Source of the DNA: Rubrivirga marina | GTDB lineage: Bacteria > Bacteroidota > Rhodothermia > Rhodothermales > Rubricoccaceae | DNA length: 64,000 bases | Direction: 5' to 3' | NCBI RefSeq assembly: GCF_002283365.1 | Contig: NZ_MQWD01000001.1 | Coordinates: 1,559,154 to 1,623,153, forward strand | Shown here: positions 50,373 to 58,748 of the stretch, in pieces | Numbering within the stretch: the stretch's first letter is position 1 | How the letters are laid out: each line of letters begins with the position of its first letter | Program-made: the position numbers and the translations under genes | Notes under the pieces: model-generated | The model's database searches: none | What the model saw: the letters and a program-made list of their open reading frames with translations, nothing else | What the model was told of the DNA's origin: nothing

Positions 50373-51772
50373 CCCCCTCCCTGTTCCACCTCGTCGACTG
50401 GCTCGTGCTCGGGTTCGTGACCCTCGTCGTGGGGCACTACCTCATCGGGGCCGGGCTGGCGCTCGTGGCCCTCGTCCAACTCCGCGGGCGGCTCGCGTCC
50501 TCGTCCGTCGAGGAGTTGGCGTCGGCCGCGACGCTGCCGCCGATCACGCTCCTCGTGCCGATGTACAACGAGGGGGTCGTCGCCGTCGAGGCCGTCCACG
50601 CGCTCCTCGGGGTGGAGTACCCGACGAAGGAGGTCCTCGTGATCGACGACGGGTCGACCGACGACACGGTCGCGCGGCTCCACGAGGCGTTCGACCTCGA
50701 GGAGGTCGTCCGCCCGCCGATGGCGGAGATCGAGCACGCGCCGGTCCGCACGGCGTACCACAGCCGGACGCGGCCCGAGCTGTGGGTCCTGTCGAAGGCG
50801 AACGGCGGGGGCAAGGCCGACGCCGTCAACGCGGGCCTGGCCTACGCCCGGACGCCGCTGTTCTGCATGCTCGACGGCGACAGCCTCCTCGCCCGCGACG
50901 CGCTCCTCCGCGCCGTCCGCCCGTTCCTGGACGACGCCCGGACGGTCGCCGTCGGCGGGACGGTCGGGATCGTCAACGGCAGCCGGGTGCGGCATGGCCG
51001 GGTCGAAGAGCTCCGGATGCCCCGGAGTTGGCTGGCCCGGTTTCAGGTGCTCGAGTACGTCCGCGCCTTTTCAGCCGCGCGGACGGCGTGGGACCACATC
51101 GGCGCGCTCCTGATCGTGTCGGGCGCGTTCGGGTTGTTCCGCCGCGACGCCGTCGTCGCCCTCGGCGGCCTCGACGACGAGACGGTCGGTGAGGACATGG
51201 AACTCGTCCTCCGGCTCCACCGGACGCTCCGCGAGGCCGGCACGCCGTACCGGATCGGCTACGCGCCCGACGCCGTCTCGTGGACCGAGTGCCCCGAGAC
51301 CGCGGCCGTGCTCGGGCGCCAGCGCGACCGGTGGCACCGCGGGCTCGCCCAGATCCTGTGGCGCCACAAGCGGATGCTGTTCAACCCGCGCTATGGCAAG
51401 GCCGGCCTGCTCGCCTTCCCCGCCTACGTGTTCGTCGAGTTCCTCGGCCCCGTCGTCGAGGCCATCGGCTACGTCGGCCTCGTGGTGCTGCTGGCGCTGG
51501 GAATGGTCGACGTCCCGCTCGCGCTCCTGCTGCTGGCGCTCGCCGTCATGCTCGGCGTGGCCCAGTCCGTCGCGGCCGTTGCGCTCGAACAGCTCGCGTT
51601 CCGTCGGTACACCCGGCTCCGCGACGTGGGGATGCTCCTCCTGCTGTCGGTGATCGAGAACGTCGGGTACCGCCAACTGACCGTCTGGTGGCGGCTGAAG
51701 GGGATCGTCAGCTACTTCCGCAAGCAGAACGCCTGGGGTGTGATGACGCGGACCGGCTTCCAGACCTCGTGA
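50369..51772 (+). CDS. Family 2 processive glycosyltransferase (PgaC/BcsA-like)
   Basis: 467 residues. One N-terminal membrane helix (LVLGFVTLVVGHYLIGAGLA), a GT-A domain with ITLLVPMYNEG, VLVIDDGSTDDTV, FCMLDGDSLLA, VGEDMELVLRLH and the processive QRDRWHRGL motif (Q/RxxRW), and two to three C-terminal helices. Typical of synthases making poly-N-acetylglucosamine-type or hyaluronan-type polymers at the inner membrane from UDP-sugars. Sugar specificity cannot be read. Overlaps the HEAT gene by four bases and the YaiO-like gene by one base. Confidence 0.9.
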   Translation: MTPSLFHLVDWLVLGFVTLVVGHYLIGAGLALVALVQLRGRLASSSVEELASAATLPPITLLVPMYNEGVVAVEAVHALLGVEYPTKEVLVIDDGSTDDTVARLHEAFDLEEVVRPPMAEIEHAPVRTAYHSRTRPELWVLSKANGGGKADAVNAGLAYARTPLFCMLDGDSLLARDALLRAVRPFLDDARTVAVGGTVGIVNGSRVRHGRVEELRMPRSWLARFQVLEYVRAFSAARTAWDHIGALLIVSGAFGLFRRDAVVALGGLDDETVGEDMELVLRLHRTLREAGTPYRIGYAPDAVSWTECPETAAVLGRQRDRWHRGLAQILWRHKRMLFNPRYGKAGLLAFPAYVFVEFLGPVVEAIGYVGLVVLLALGMVDVPLALLLLALAVMLGVAQSVAAVALEQLAFRRYTRLRDVGMLLLLSVIENVGYRQLTVWWRLKGIVSYFRKQNAWGVMTRTGFQTS

Positions 51773-52512
51773 TGCGCGCGCTCCTCCTGTTCCTGCTCGT
51801 GACCCTGCCCGCCTCGGCGCAGTCGTGGGGCGCCACGGCGTCGACGGCCGCCGAGGTCGTGGACGGGCTCGACCCGTGGCTCGAGTCGCGGGTGTCGGTC
51901 GGCGGCCGGGCCGGGGTGCTGGCCGGCGTCGCCGAGGCGGGCGTGGTCGAGCGCTACGACCAAGCCGCCCCGTTCGTGGGCGCCGACCTCTACCCGACGC
52001 TCGCCGACGGCGCCTACGGCAACGTCCGCGCGCGCTGGTCGCCGGGCTCCGACGTGACGGCCCGGCTCGACCTCGGCGCCGAGGCGTTCGTCGCCCTCGG
52101 AAGGGGCTGGGAGGCCTCGGCCGGCGGCCGGCGCCTCGCCTTCGCCGACCGCGACGTGTGGATCGCGACGGCAAGCGGCGCGCGCTACGTCGGCCCGTGG
52201 TACGTCCGCGGCCAGCTCGCGGCGGTCCCCGACGGCGACCGCGTGCCGGTCTCCACGCGCCTCCTCGTGCGCCACCTCGGCGATGGAGAGGGCGGCGCGT
52301 TCGGGTCGTTCTGGGAGCTCTCGCTGGCGCGCGGGGAAGAGGCCGTCGTCGAGTCGACGGGGCGGACGGCCGTCCGCGGGTCGTGGGCCGTGGCCGGACG
52401 GCTCCAACGGTCGCTGTCGGGGCCGGTCGGCGTCACGCTCGGCGCCGGCTACACGGCCGACGGCGACCTCTCCCGCGGCGCCGCCGAGGCGGGCGTGTTC
52501 GTGCGGTTCTAG
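51772..52512 (+). CDS. YaiO-like outer-membrane beta-barrel
   Basis: 246 residues. Signal peptide LLLFLLVTLPASAQ, then alternating amphipathic strands rich in Gly, Arg, Tyr and Trp, ending in AAEAGVFVRF with C-terminal Phe, as outer-membrane barrels do. Resembles the YaiO family associated with exopolysaccharide loci. It is the last gene of the operon and likely the exit port or an outer-membrane accessory for the polymer made by the GT2 enzyme. Its ATG overlaps the GT2 stop by one base. Confidence 0.72.
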   Translation: MRALLLFLLVTLPASAQSWGATASTAAEVVDGLDPWLESRVSVGGRAGVLAGVAEAGVVERYDQAAPFVGADLYPTLADGAYGNVRARWSPGSDVTARLDLGAEAFVALGRGWEASAGGRRLAFADRDVWIATASGARYVGPWYVRGQLAAVPDGDRVPVSTRLLVRHLGDGEGGAFGSFWELSLARGEEAVVESTGRTAVRGSWAVAGRLQRSLSGPVGVTLGAGYTADGDLSRGAAEAGVFVRF

Positions 52513-52523
52513 GCGGACCGGAC

Positions 52524-52555
52524 GCGCCCCGCTTCGGCGGACCAGAGCGGGGCGC
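52524..52555. terminator. Hairpin terminator after exopolysaccharide-type operon
   Basis: A ten-bp perfect stem (GCGCCCCGCT and complement) with a 12-base loop, 11 bases after the YaiO-like stop and before the convergent gene's stop. Similar in build to the CCTCGG palindromes but of different sequence. Confidence 0.6.
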
Positions 52556-52575
52556 GAGGGCCGGAGCCGAACGGG

Positions 52576-53661
52576 CTAGCGCGCCGCGACGAGGCGGGCG
52601 GTGCCCGGGTCCACGTCGGTCGGGGTCCCGGCGAGGAGGCCCGCGAGCCAGGCGTCGAACGAGACGCCCGCCGAGACTAGCGTGTACCGAGCACGGAGGA
52701 ACGTGTGCGCGTCGCCTTCGGCGAAGAACGTCCCCCACGACTCGGGAAGCTGGGCGCGGACGTCGCGGAGGCCGGCCGCGAACTCCTCATCGGTGATGGG
52801 GTCGCCCGGGGCCTGGCCGAAGCCGTAGAACTGCTGGAACACGTCGTCGCCGAGGTGGCTGGCGAGGCCGAACGTGGCGTCCGGGTAGCGCGTCGCGTAG
52901 TAGTCATAGACGCCCGGGAGCGCGTCGGGCTGGAAGAGCTGGGGGGCGGACGGGAGCGCGGCCGAGCCGTTGTAGAGCGTGACGACCTGCGTCACGAGCT
53001 GCGGGCTCAGGACGTTGTCGGCGAAGAACAGCGGGCCCGAGTCGTCGACGAGGAAGAGGTCGGCGTCGTCGAACGTCTGGGCCACGGCGTCGAAGTTGAA
53101 CAGCGTTCCGAGGCCGCCGGCCGACGAGCCGGCGAGGAGCACGCGGCTCTGCGTGCCGAGGCCGTCCTCGAGGAGGGCCAGCGCCCGCTTGACGTTCTGG
53201 TGGCCCACGAACTGCTGCGTGCCGTCGACGCCGGCCGCCTGGAGCAGCGTGTTGTTCGGGAAGCTCCCGGCGTGGACGTCGCCCGTGCAGTACGGCACGT
53301 AGACCACGTTCCAGTCGCCGACCGGGTTGGCGGCGGACGTGCTGAACACGCCGGCCTCGCCCGCCTGGGCCACGAGGCCGGCGAAGTCGGTGGCGCCGAA
53401 CGACGACGGGTTCGTCGAGCACGTCGCGCCGTTGAAGCAGGCGCCGCCTCCCTCGAGGTAAATCATCAGGTCGTCGGAGTCCTCTTGAAGGCGAACGCCG
53501 ATACCGGTCGGCGAGCCGTCGCGGCAGACGGAGCCCTCGACCTCGACGAACGTCCATTCGCCGGGGGCCACGTCGGCGAGCGGGCCCTCGGGCTCGGACG
53601 AGTCGCAGGACGTGAGGGCGAGCGCCGCGAGGGCGAGGGCGAAGAGCGAAAGGCGGGGCAT
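52576..53661 (-). CDS. Pectinacetylesterase-family lipoprotein
   Basis: 361 residues. Lipoprotein signal with LALTSC (Cys 19). The alpha/beta-hydrolase of pectin acetylesterase / NOTUM type is recognisable: LMIYLEGGGACFNGATC, VVYVPYCTGDVHAG, nucleophile elbow VLLAGSSAGGLGTLFNFD, the acid-region LVDDSGPLFF and the catalytic-type His in EGDAHTFLRARY. It probably deacetylates a polysaccharide or other ester at the cell surface. It is convergent with the exopolysaccharide-type operon, so a functional link (polymer deacetylation) is possible but unproven. The ATG at 53661 has TAGATTCG upstream. Confidence 0.85.
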   Translation of the reverse strand: MPRLSLFALALAALALTSCDSSEPEGPLADVAPGEWTFVEVEGSVCRDGSPTGIGVRLQEDSDDLMIYLEGGGACFNGATCSTNPSSFGATDFAGLVAQAGEAGVFSTSAANPVGDWNVVYVPYCTGDVHAGSFPNNTLLQAAGVDGTQQFVGHQNVKRALALLEDGLGTQSRVLLAGSSAGGLGTLFNFDAVAQTFDDADLFLVDDSGPLFFADNVLSPQLVTQVVTLYNGSAALPSAPQLFQPDALPGVYDYYATRYPDATFGLASHLGDDVFQQFYGFGQAPGDPITDEEFAAGLRDVRAQLPESWGTFFAEGDAHTFLRARYTLVSAGVSFDAWLAGLLAGTPTDVDPGTARLVAAR

Positions 53662-53684
53662 GGGGGGATCGGTGGACGCGGCCC

Positions 53685-53692
53685 CGAATCTA
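53685..53692 (-). promoter_or_regulatory. Putative -7 element TAGATTCG
   Basis: On the minus strand TAGATTCG is 23 bases before the pectinacetylesterase ATG; TTAACA lies 16 bases further upstream as a possible -35/-33 partner, the best spaced pair besides that at 60275. Confidence 0.45.
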
Positions 53693-53788
53693 CGTGTGGG
53701 GTGAACGGTGTTAAGGGGAATCCTCGGCCCCGCCGGGGCGGTTCGGGCCTCTCGAGGCCACGGCGGCCGGCCGACGCCGGGGCGCCGT

Positions 53789-53796
53789 TACCTTCT
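53789..53796 (+). promoter_or_regulatory. Putative -7 element TACCTTCT before McrB-like gene
   Basis: TACCTTCT, 20 bases upstream of the GTG start, same motif class as before the kinase, pyrR and rhodanese genes. Confidence 0.4.
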
Positions 53797-53816
53797 CTCG
53801 CCCCTCGCTCTGCGCC

Positions 53817-55550
53817 GTGACGTACTGGCTCTGGTCCGTGCCGCCCGACGTGTACCCGGCGGCCCTCCGCGCGGGGACGTTCGCGCTGTGGCGTCAGGGG
53901 CGCGCGCGGCTCGAGGAGGTCCGCCCCGGGGACCGGATCTTCGCGTACCTCCCGGGCCGGCAGGTCATCGCCGGGGAGTTTGAAGCGATCGGGCCACCGT
54001 TCGAGGACGCCACGGCGCTCGCCCCAGGTCGCCACCTTCCGCACCGGCTCCGCGTGCGTCCGGTCGCCGTGCTCCCAGAAGAGTTGTGGGTCCCGCGGGA
54101 CGGTGTCGCCGACGACCTCCGGGTCCTGGAGGAGTACTCGGAGCACGCACCGGAGACGCGGTTCCGGCGCGTCGTGCAACAGGTGCTGCACCCGCTCCCG
54201 CGCATCGACGGGACGGTCCTGTCGTTCGTCGTCCAGGCCCGCCTCGGCACCGATCCCGACGCGCTCATGGGGGCCGTCGAGGCGGTCCGCCAGGCGCGGG
54301 CCGAGGCGCTCGACGCGTCCCGTCGCCCCCCCGAGGCGGCGGAGCCTGCGCCCGCCTCGGTCGTGGCCGAAGCCTCGGTGGGCTACGTCGCTCCGGAGGA
54401 TTTCGACCGAGCAGCGGCGATGGAGCGGTTGCTGGGCGATCTCGCGTCGAGGGGCTACCGCTACGCCCCGTGGGCCGTGGCCGCTTACGTGACCGCCCTC
54501 CGCACCAAGCCGTTCGTCCTGTTGGCCGGCGTGACCGGAGTCGGGAAGAGCCGCCTGCCCGTCCTCGTCGCGGAGGCGACGGGCGGCACGTCGACAGTGC
54601 TCCCCGTCCGTCCCGACTGGACCGATCCGGCCGAGACAATGGGGTTCGTAGATCTCGGTGGACGGTTTCGTCCCGGTGCTGTGCTCCGTGCGGCGCACGG
54701 GGCCGCCGAGGACCCCGATCGGTTCCACACGCTCGTGTTCGATGAGATGAATCTTGGGCGTCCGGAGCACTATCTCGCCGAGGTGCTGAGCCGAATCGAA
54801 CAGCGTGCTCCGGCGCCCGGTGGCTACGAGAGCCCTCCGCTCTTGACCGAGACGCTTCAGGCCGGCGATGCCCTCTGGCAGGCCGTCCGCCTGCCGCCGA
54901 CGCTCGGTCTCGTCGGGACCGTCAACGTGGACGAGAGCGCGCACGCGTTCAGCCGGAAGGTGCTCGACCGCGCGTTCGTGATCGAGCTCGTCGCGAGGGA
55001 CCTCGGCGACTGGCAGAGCGCGTCCGTCGAGGAGTCCACCGACCGGTGGCCGGCCGAGGCATGGACGCCGCGGGCCGTCCGCCTCGGCGAGCTGACCGGT
55101 CTGACCGGCGACGAGCACGCGTCGGTCGCCCGCACGGTCGGTGCCGTCACCGAGGCGGGCCACGTTCTCGCCCCGTCCGGCCTCGGCGTGGGCTACCGGA
55201 CGCGCGACGAGGCGGCGCTGTTCGTGCTGCACGCGGCGGAGGCGCCGGGCGCGTTCCGGGACGAGGCGGAGGCGCCCGTCGACCCGCTCGACCTGGCGCT
55301 TCTGACGAAGCTGGTGCCTCGCCTGGATGGCGCCCGCTCGGCCGCTCGCTCGGCGGCCTACGGCCTGCTCGGCTGGACCCTCGATGGCTCCACCGCCGAC
55401 GCCCGGGACGCCGAACGGATCGTCGACGACTGGATCACCGACGGCCGACCGGAGGCCCTCCCGGACGCGCGCTTCCCTCGGACCGCCGCCCGCCTCGCCC
55501 GGATCGTCGAAGGCGCGCTCGACGACGGAGTCGCCTCGTTCTGGGGCTAG
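53817..55550 (+). CDS. EVE-domain McrB-like AAA+ ATPase
   Basis: 577 residues. Residues about 1-140 are EVE/PUA-like: MTYWLWSVPPDVYPAAL, LEEVRPGDRIFAYLPGRQVI and the HRLRVRPVAVLPEELWV strand, a fold that reads modified bases. After a Pro/Ala linker comes an AAA+ domain of the McrB group: Walker A LLAGVTGVGKSRLPVL (Lys about 244), Walker B TLVFDEMNLGRPEHYL (Asp/Glu 309-310), GTVNVDESAHAFSRKVLDRA (Asn about 370) and a likely Arg finger. Start is GTG 53817, because the EVE domain starts there. McrB-type rings translocate DNA and activate a nuclease subunit after sensing modified DNA. The nuclease-type partner is at 56225; a GNAT gene on the other strand lies between. Likely a type IV restriction defence ATPase. 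Confidence 0.87.
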   Translation: MTYWLWSVPPDVYPAALRAGTFALWRQGRARLEEVRPGDRIFAYLPGRQVIAGEFEAIGPPFEDATALAPGRHLPHRLRVRPVAVLPEELWVPRDGVADDLRVLEEYSEHAPETRFRRVVQQVLHPLPRIDGTVLSFVVQARLGTDPDALMGAVEAVRQARAEALDASRRPPEAAEPAPASVVAEASVGYVAPEDFDRAAAMERLLGDLASRGYRYAPWAVAAYVTALRTKPFVLLAGVTGVGKSRLPVLVAEATGGTSTVLPVRPDWTDPAETMGFVDLGGRFRPGAVLRAAHGAAEDPDRFHTLVFDEMNLGRPEHYLAEVLSRIEQRAPAPGGYESPPLLTETLQAGDALWQAVRLPPTLGLVGTVNVDESAHAFSRKVLDRAFVIELVARDLGDWQSASVEESTDRWPAEAWTPRAVRLGELTGLTGDEHASVARTVGAVTEAGHVLAPSGLGVGYRTRDEAALFVLHAAEAPGAFRDEAEAPVDPLDLALLTKLVPRLDGARSAARSAAYGLLGWTLDGSTADARDAERIVDDWITDGRPEALPDARFPRTAARLARIVEGALDDGVASFWG

Positions 55551-55559
55551 GCGTGAGCG

Positions 55560-56192
55560 TCAGGAACGGGCGGATCGGGAAGGCCGGCCCTCTGACGTCC
55601 CACCCCTTCGCATCGCTCGTCGGATCTGGTCGGCCGTCTCCACGAAATCGGCGGCCGACTCGCTGACCGCGGGGTCGACGGGGAGGTGGAGGTCCATCAC
55701 GAGATCCTGGTCGCTGCCCGAGGAGGTGGCCCCGAGGCGATGGAGCCAGTACGTCATCCGTTCGTTTTCGCGCCCGACGACGCCACGGAGCGTCTGCACG
55801 CCGACGCTCGGAGCGACGACGGCGAGGACCGCCAGCAGCAGTTGCCCCACCCCGTGGCCCTGCGCCGTGTCGAGCACCGTCAGGGAGAACTCCGCGATCG
55901 ACGGCGCTTCCTTGAGCCGGATGAACCGGCCGACGCCGAAGCCGGGCGCGTCGGGGGCCTGGAGGTCGAGGGCGCCCCACGCCACGTGATCGTGCCCGTC
56001 GACCTCGGTGAGGTAGCGGAGGTGGGCGTCGCTGAGGGTGGAGACCGACCCGAGAAAGCGGAGCCGGCGCGAGTCGGCCGAGAGCTCGTCGAAGCCGGCC
56101 GCGAGTCGGTCCTTGTCAGCCGCGACGACCGGGCGGAGGACGACGGGGCGCCCGTCTCGGAGCGTCAGCCGGAGGACGGGCGGAGTGGACAT
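55560..56192 (-). CDS. GNAT-family acetyltransferase between the two defence genes
   Basis: 210 residues. N-terminal RLTLRDGRPVVLRPVVAADK, DELSADSRRLRFLGSV, and the acetyl-CoA segment FSLTVLDTAQGHGVGQLLLA (Q/GxGxG/A type) are typical of GNATs, close to those fused to acyl-CoA synthetase (Pat-like). C-terminal residues 165-210 are a less conserved tail. It lies on the opposite strand between the McrB-like and DUF2357 genes, 9 bases from the former's stop and 32 bases from the latter's start. It may be a passenger gene, a regulator by protein acetylation, or a defence accessory; its conservation in other genomes would decide. Confidence 0.8.
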   Translation of the reverse strand: MSTPPVLRLTLRDGRPVVLRPVVAADKDRLAAGFDELSADSRRLRFLGSVSTLSDAHLRYLTEVDGHDHVAWGALDLQAPDAPGFGVGRFIRLKEAPSIAEFSLTVLDTAQGHGVGQLLLAVLAVVAPSVGVQTLRGVVGRENERMTYWLHRLGATSSGSDQDLVMDLHLPVDPAVSESAADFVETADQIRRAMRRGGTSEGRPSRSARS

Positions 56193-56224
56193 GGCACGGC
56201 GTCGTAGGGGCGGTAGCATACGGC

Positions 56225-57823
56225 GTGGAGACCCTGTTCACCGTCGACTCCGCCCGCGTCCGCCTGACGTGGAGCGGCCCCCGCCCGGCTCCCCCGGCCG
56301 TGGCCCCCATGGCCGTCACCGTCCTCGCCGCCGAGGACCTCCGAGTGACGACGGCCGGTGGCTCGCATGCCATCGCGTTGGAGGAAGAGACGACGTACCT
56401 CGTCCTTGTCGAGGGCCGAGACGACCAAGCCGTCGTGCTGGAGCACCGGGACCCCGTCGTCACCTCTGGACTGGCGTCGGCGAATGAGGGTCGCGTGCTC
56501 CACGGGCGCATCCGAGTCGGGTCGCAAGCGGGGAGAATCCGCTTCGATGTCCGATCCGGGAGCACAACTCTGTTTCGACTTGAGATGGACGTGCTCCCGA
56601 CAAAGTTGAACGGTGCGGAGGTGTCGGCGATGCGGTCCGAGGTGGAGGCGGCGGCCGCGGGTCTGGCGGTCGCTGCGCTCCGTCCGACGACCGTCGCGGT
56701 CGAGCGGGGGGGCGAGGTGCCGTCGGTGCCAGTCTGGCTCGCCGCCCTCGGCCAGTCCGTCGAGCGGCTGGCCGAGGCGGTGCGGGAGATCGACCGACGG
56801 CCGGTGCTCGACGCCGCGCGTTCGGTCTCTGGGCAGCGACCCGGGCGAATCCGGCGCCCCTCGGCGGAGACCTGGCGGGCGGCGCGGCGACGGGGGCTGG
56901 CGGGGCCGACGCTCCCGGCACGACCGGCCCACCTCTCGTCTGACACGCCCGCGCACCGCTGGCTGGCCGCCCGCCTCGGTGTGGTCGCACACCGTCTCCG
57001 GGTCCTGCTCCGGCACGAGGGAGCACGCCGGTCGAGTGCCCGGCGAGAGCGTGTGGCTCGCGACCTCAGAGCCTTGTTGGCCGAAGTCGATTCGCTCCGG
57101 AAAGGGACGCTGATGGAAACGGTCGGAGCACGGGCGCCCTCGGTCCCGCCCCTCGTGCTCCGGCGGCATCCGGTGTACGCCGCCGCCTACGACGCGCTCC
57201 GCCAGCTCGACCGCGGGATCGACCTCCGGTCCGGGAGCCTCGACGTGGCGACCCAAGACCTCGCGGTCCTCTTCGAGACCTGGGTCGCGCTCGCCGTCGT
57301 CCGCGTGTTCGCCGACGTGCTCGGAGCGGAGCCGCCTGCCCGTCCGTTCGGCGTCGACGCAGTGGGGACCGACGTGAGGCTGCGGCGGGGGCGGAGCCAC
57401 GGCGTCCGCCTCCAAGGCCGCGGGATGGACGTCGAGATCGTCAACAACCCACGCTTCCCGGCGCCACCCGCGCTGCTCACCCAGCGGCCGGACCTCCTCG
57501 TCACGATCCGCCACGGCGGTACGACCCGACGCGTCGTGCTCGACGCGAAGTACCGTCGCGACGACTCCGCCGCGTACCGCCGCCGGCACGGCGCGGCGGG
57601 GCCACCCGAGGACGCGCTCGGCACGCTCCACCGCTATCGCGACGCCATCGTCGAGGGGCCGCCCGTCGAGATCGCTGCCGCCCTGTTTCCAGGCACGGCC
57701 GACGACGCATTCTTCCGATCCCGCCTGTGGACGAGCCTCGGGAGCCTCGGCGTGGGCGCCATTCCCTTCCGCCCCGGCGACCTCGGCGCGCTCACCCGGT
57801 TCGTCGCCGACCTTACTGAATAA
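56225..57823 (+). CDS. DUF2357 / McrC-like PD-(D/E)xK nuclease
   Basis: 532 residues from GTG 56225. The N-terminal half is beta-rich (VLVEGRDDQAVVLEHRDP...) like DUF2357; the middle has the family helix LFETWVALAVVRVFADVL. The C-terminal part is a PD-(D/E)xK nuclease: PDLLVTI (Asp about 423), VVLDAKYRRDD (Asp about 440, Lys 442), and LGTLHRYRDAI (Tyr/Arg as in McrC). Likely the DNA-cleaving subunit activated by the EVE-McrB ATPase. The start is preceded by TAGCATAC, so it may have its own promoter, needed because an antisense gene separates it from the ATPase gene. Its 3' end overlaps the convergent GDPD gene by 11 bases. Confidence 0.82.
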   Translation: METLFTVDSARVRLTWSGPRPAPPAVAPMAVTVLAAEDLRVTTAGGSHAIALEEETTYLVLVEGRDDQAVVLEHRDPVVTSGLASANEGRVLHGRIRVGSQAGRIRFDVRSGSTTLFRLEMDVLPTKLNGAEVSAMRSEVEAAAAGLAVAALRPTTVAVERGGEVPSVPVWLAALGQSVERLAEAVREIDRRPVLDAARSVSGQRPGRIRRPSAETWRAARRRGLAGPTLPARPAHLSSDTPAHRWLAARLGVVAHRLRVLLRHEGARRSSARRERVARDLRALLAEVDSLRKGTLMETVGARAPSVPPLVLRRHPVYAAAYDALRQLDRGIDLRSGSLDVATQDLAVLFETWVALAVVRVFADVLGAEPPARPFGVDAVGTDVRLRRGRSHGVRLQGRGMDVEIVNNPRFPAPPALLTQRPDLLVTIRHGGTTRRVVLDAKYRRDDSAAYRRRHGAAGPPEDALGTLHRYRDAIVEGPPVEIAAALFPGTADDAFFRSRLWTSLGSLGVGAIPFRPGDLGALTRFVADLTE

Positions 57824-58748
57824 GGTTGGCTTCGCGCGCCGCCAGCGCGGCGAGCGGGACCTGGTCGGTCGAGAGCACGTCGGCGCCCGTCGCGAGGATC
57901 GCGTCGTACGGCTCGGGCGAGGACGCTGCGCGGGCCGCGGCGTCGATGGCGCCGAACGCCCCCGCCTGCGCCCGGATGCCCACCGCGTGGAGCCGGTCGA
58001 CGACGGTCGGGTTCGGGACGCCGACCCCGGTCCAGGCGATCACGCGTCCCAGGTCGACGGGGGAGGCGAGCAGGGCGTCCACCTCGGCCGGCGTCTCGGC
58101 GGTCGCGGAGACGACGAGGTCCGGGGCGATCGCGAACAGCCGCTCGTGGTCCTCCAGGGAGTACGTGATGACGGCCACGCGGTCGGCCGCGTCGTGCTGG
58201 CGGATGGACGCGACGAGCTCCTCGTAGGGCACGTCCGGCTTGACGTCGAGCAGGAGGACGGCCCGGCCGTCGGCCCAGGCGAGGGCTTCCAGCAGCGTCG
58301 GCACGCGGAACGTCGTGAGGAGGGAGTCCTCCGTGACGAGGCGGAGGCGGCGGATCTGCGCGAACGTCGTCTGGTCGACGCGGCCCGTGCCGGTCGTCGT
58401 CCGGTCGAGCGTCTCGTCGTGCATGAGGACCAGGACGCCGTCGGCCGTCCGTCGGACGTCGGTCTCGATGAGGGCCGGCGCGTGGTTGAGCGCGTACTCG
58501 AACGTCTCGACCGCGTTCTCGGGGAGCGCCCGCTGCGGCCCGCCGCGGTGCGCCGAGACGAGGACCGGCGCCGACGCCGTCCACCGGAGCGCCGAGGCGA
58601 GCTCCGCCGCCGAGTCGTAGTCGCGGTAGTGGACCGACGAGACCGGCGTGCGGACCCGGTCGGCCGGCCGCTCCTCCAGCCCGAGCGGGCGCGGCGAGCC
58701 GCACGCGCCGACGACGAGCGCCAGCAGGACGAGGGCGAGGCGCGTCAC
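57813..58748 (-). CDS. Glycerophosphodiester phosphodiesterase lipoprotein
   Basis: 311 residues from GTG 58748. Lipoprotein signal with LVVGAC (Cys 16). The GDPD TIM barrel is clear: SAHRGGPQRALPENAVETFE (catalytic His, metal Glu), IETDVRRTADGVLVLMHDET (Glu/Asp ligands, second catalytic His), LLLDVKPDVPYEEL. It hydrolyses glycerophosphodiesters to glycerol 3-phosphate and an alcohol at the envelope. The start overlaps the stop of sufE by four bases. The 3' end overlaps the convergent nuclease gene by 11 bases. Confidence 0.92.
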   Translation of the reverse strand: MTRLALVLLALVVGACGSPRPLGLEERPADRVRTPVSSVHYRDYDSAAELASALRWTASAPVLVSAHRGGPQRALPENAVETFEYALNHAPALIETDVRRTADGVLVLMHDETLDRTTTGTGRVDQTTFAQIRRLRLVTEDSLLTTFRVPTLLEALAWADGRAVLLLDVKPDVPYEELVASIRQHDAADRVAVITYSLEDHERLFAIAPDLVVSATAETPAEVDALLASPVDLGRVIAWTGVGVPNPTVVDRLHAVGIRAQAGAFGAIDAAARAASSPEPYDAILATGADVLSTDQVPLAALAAREANLIQ

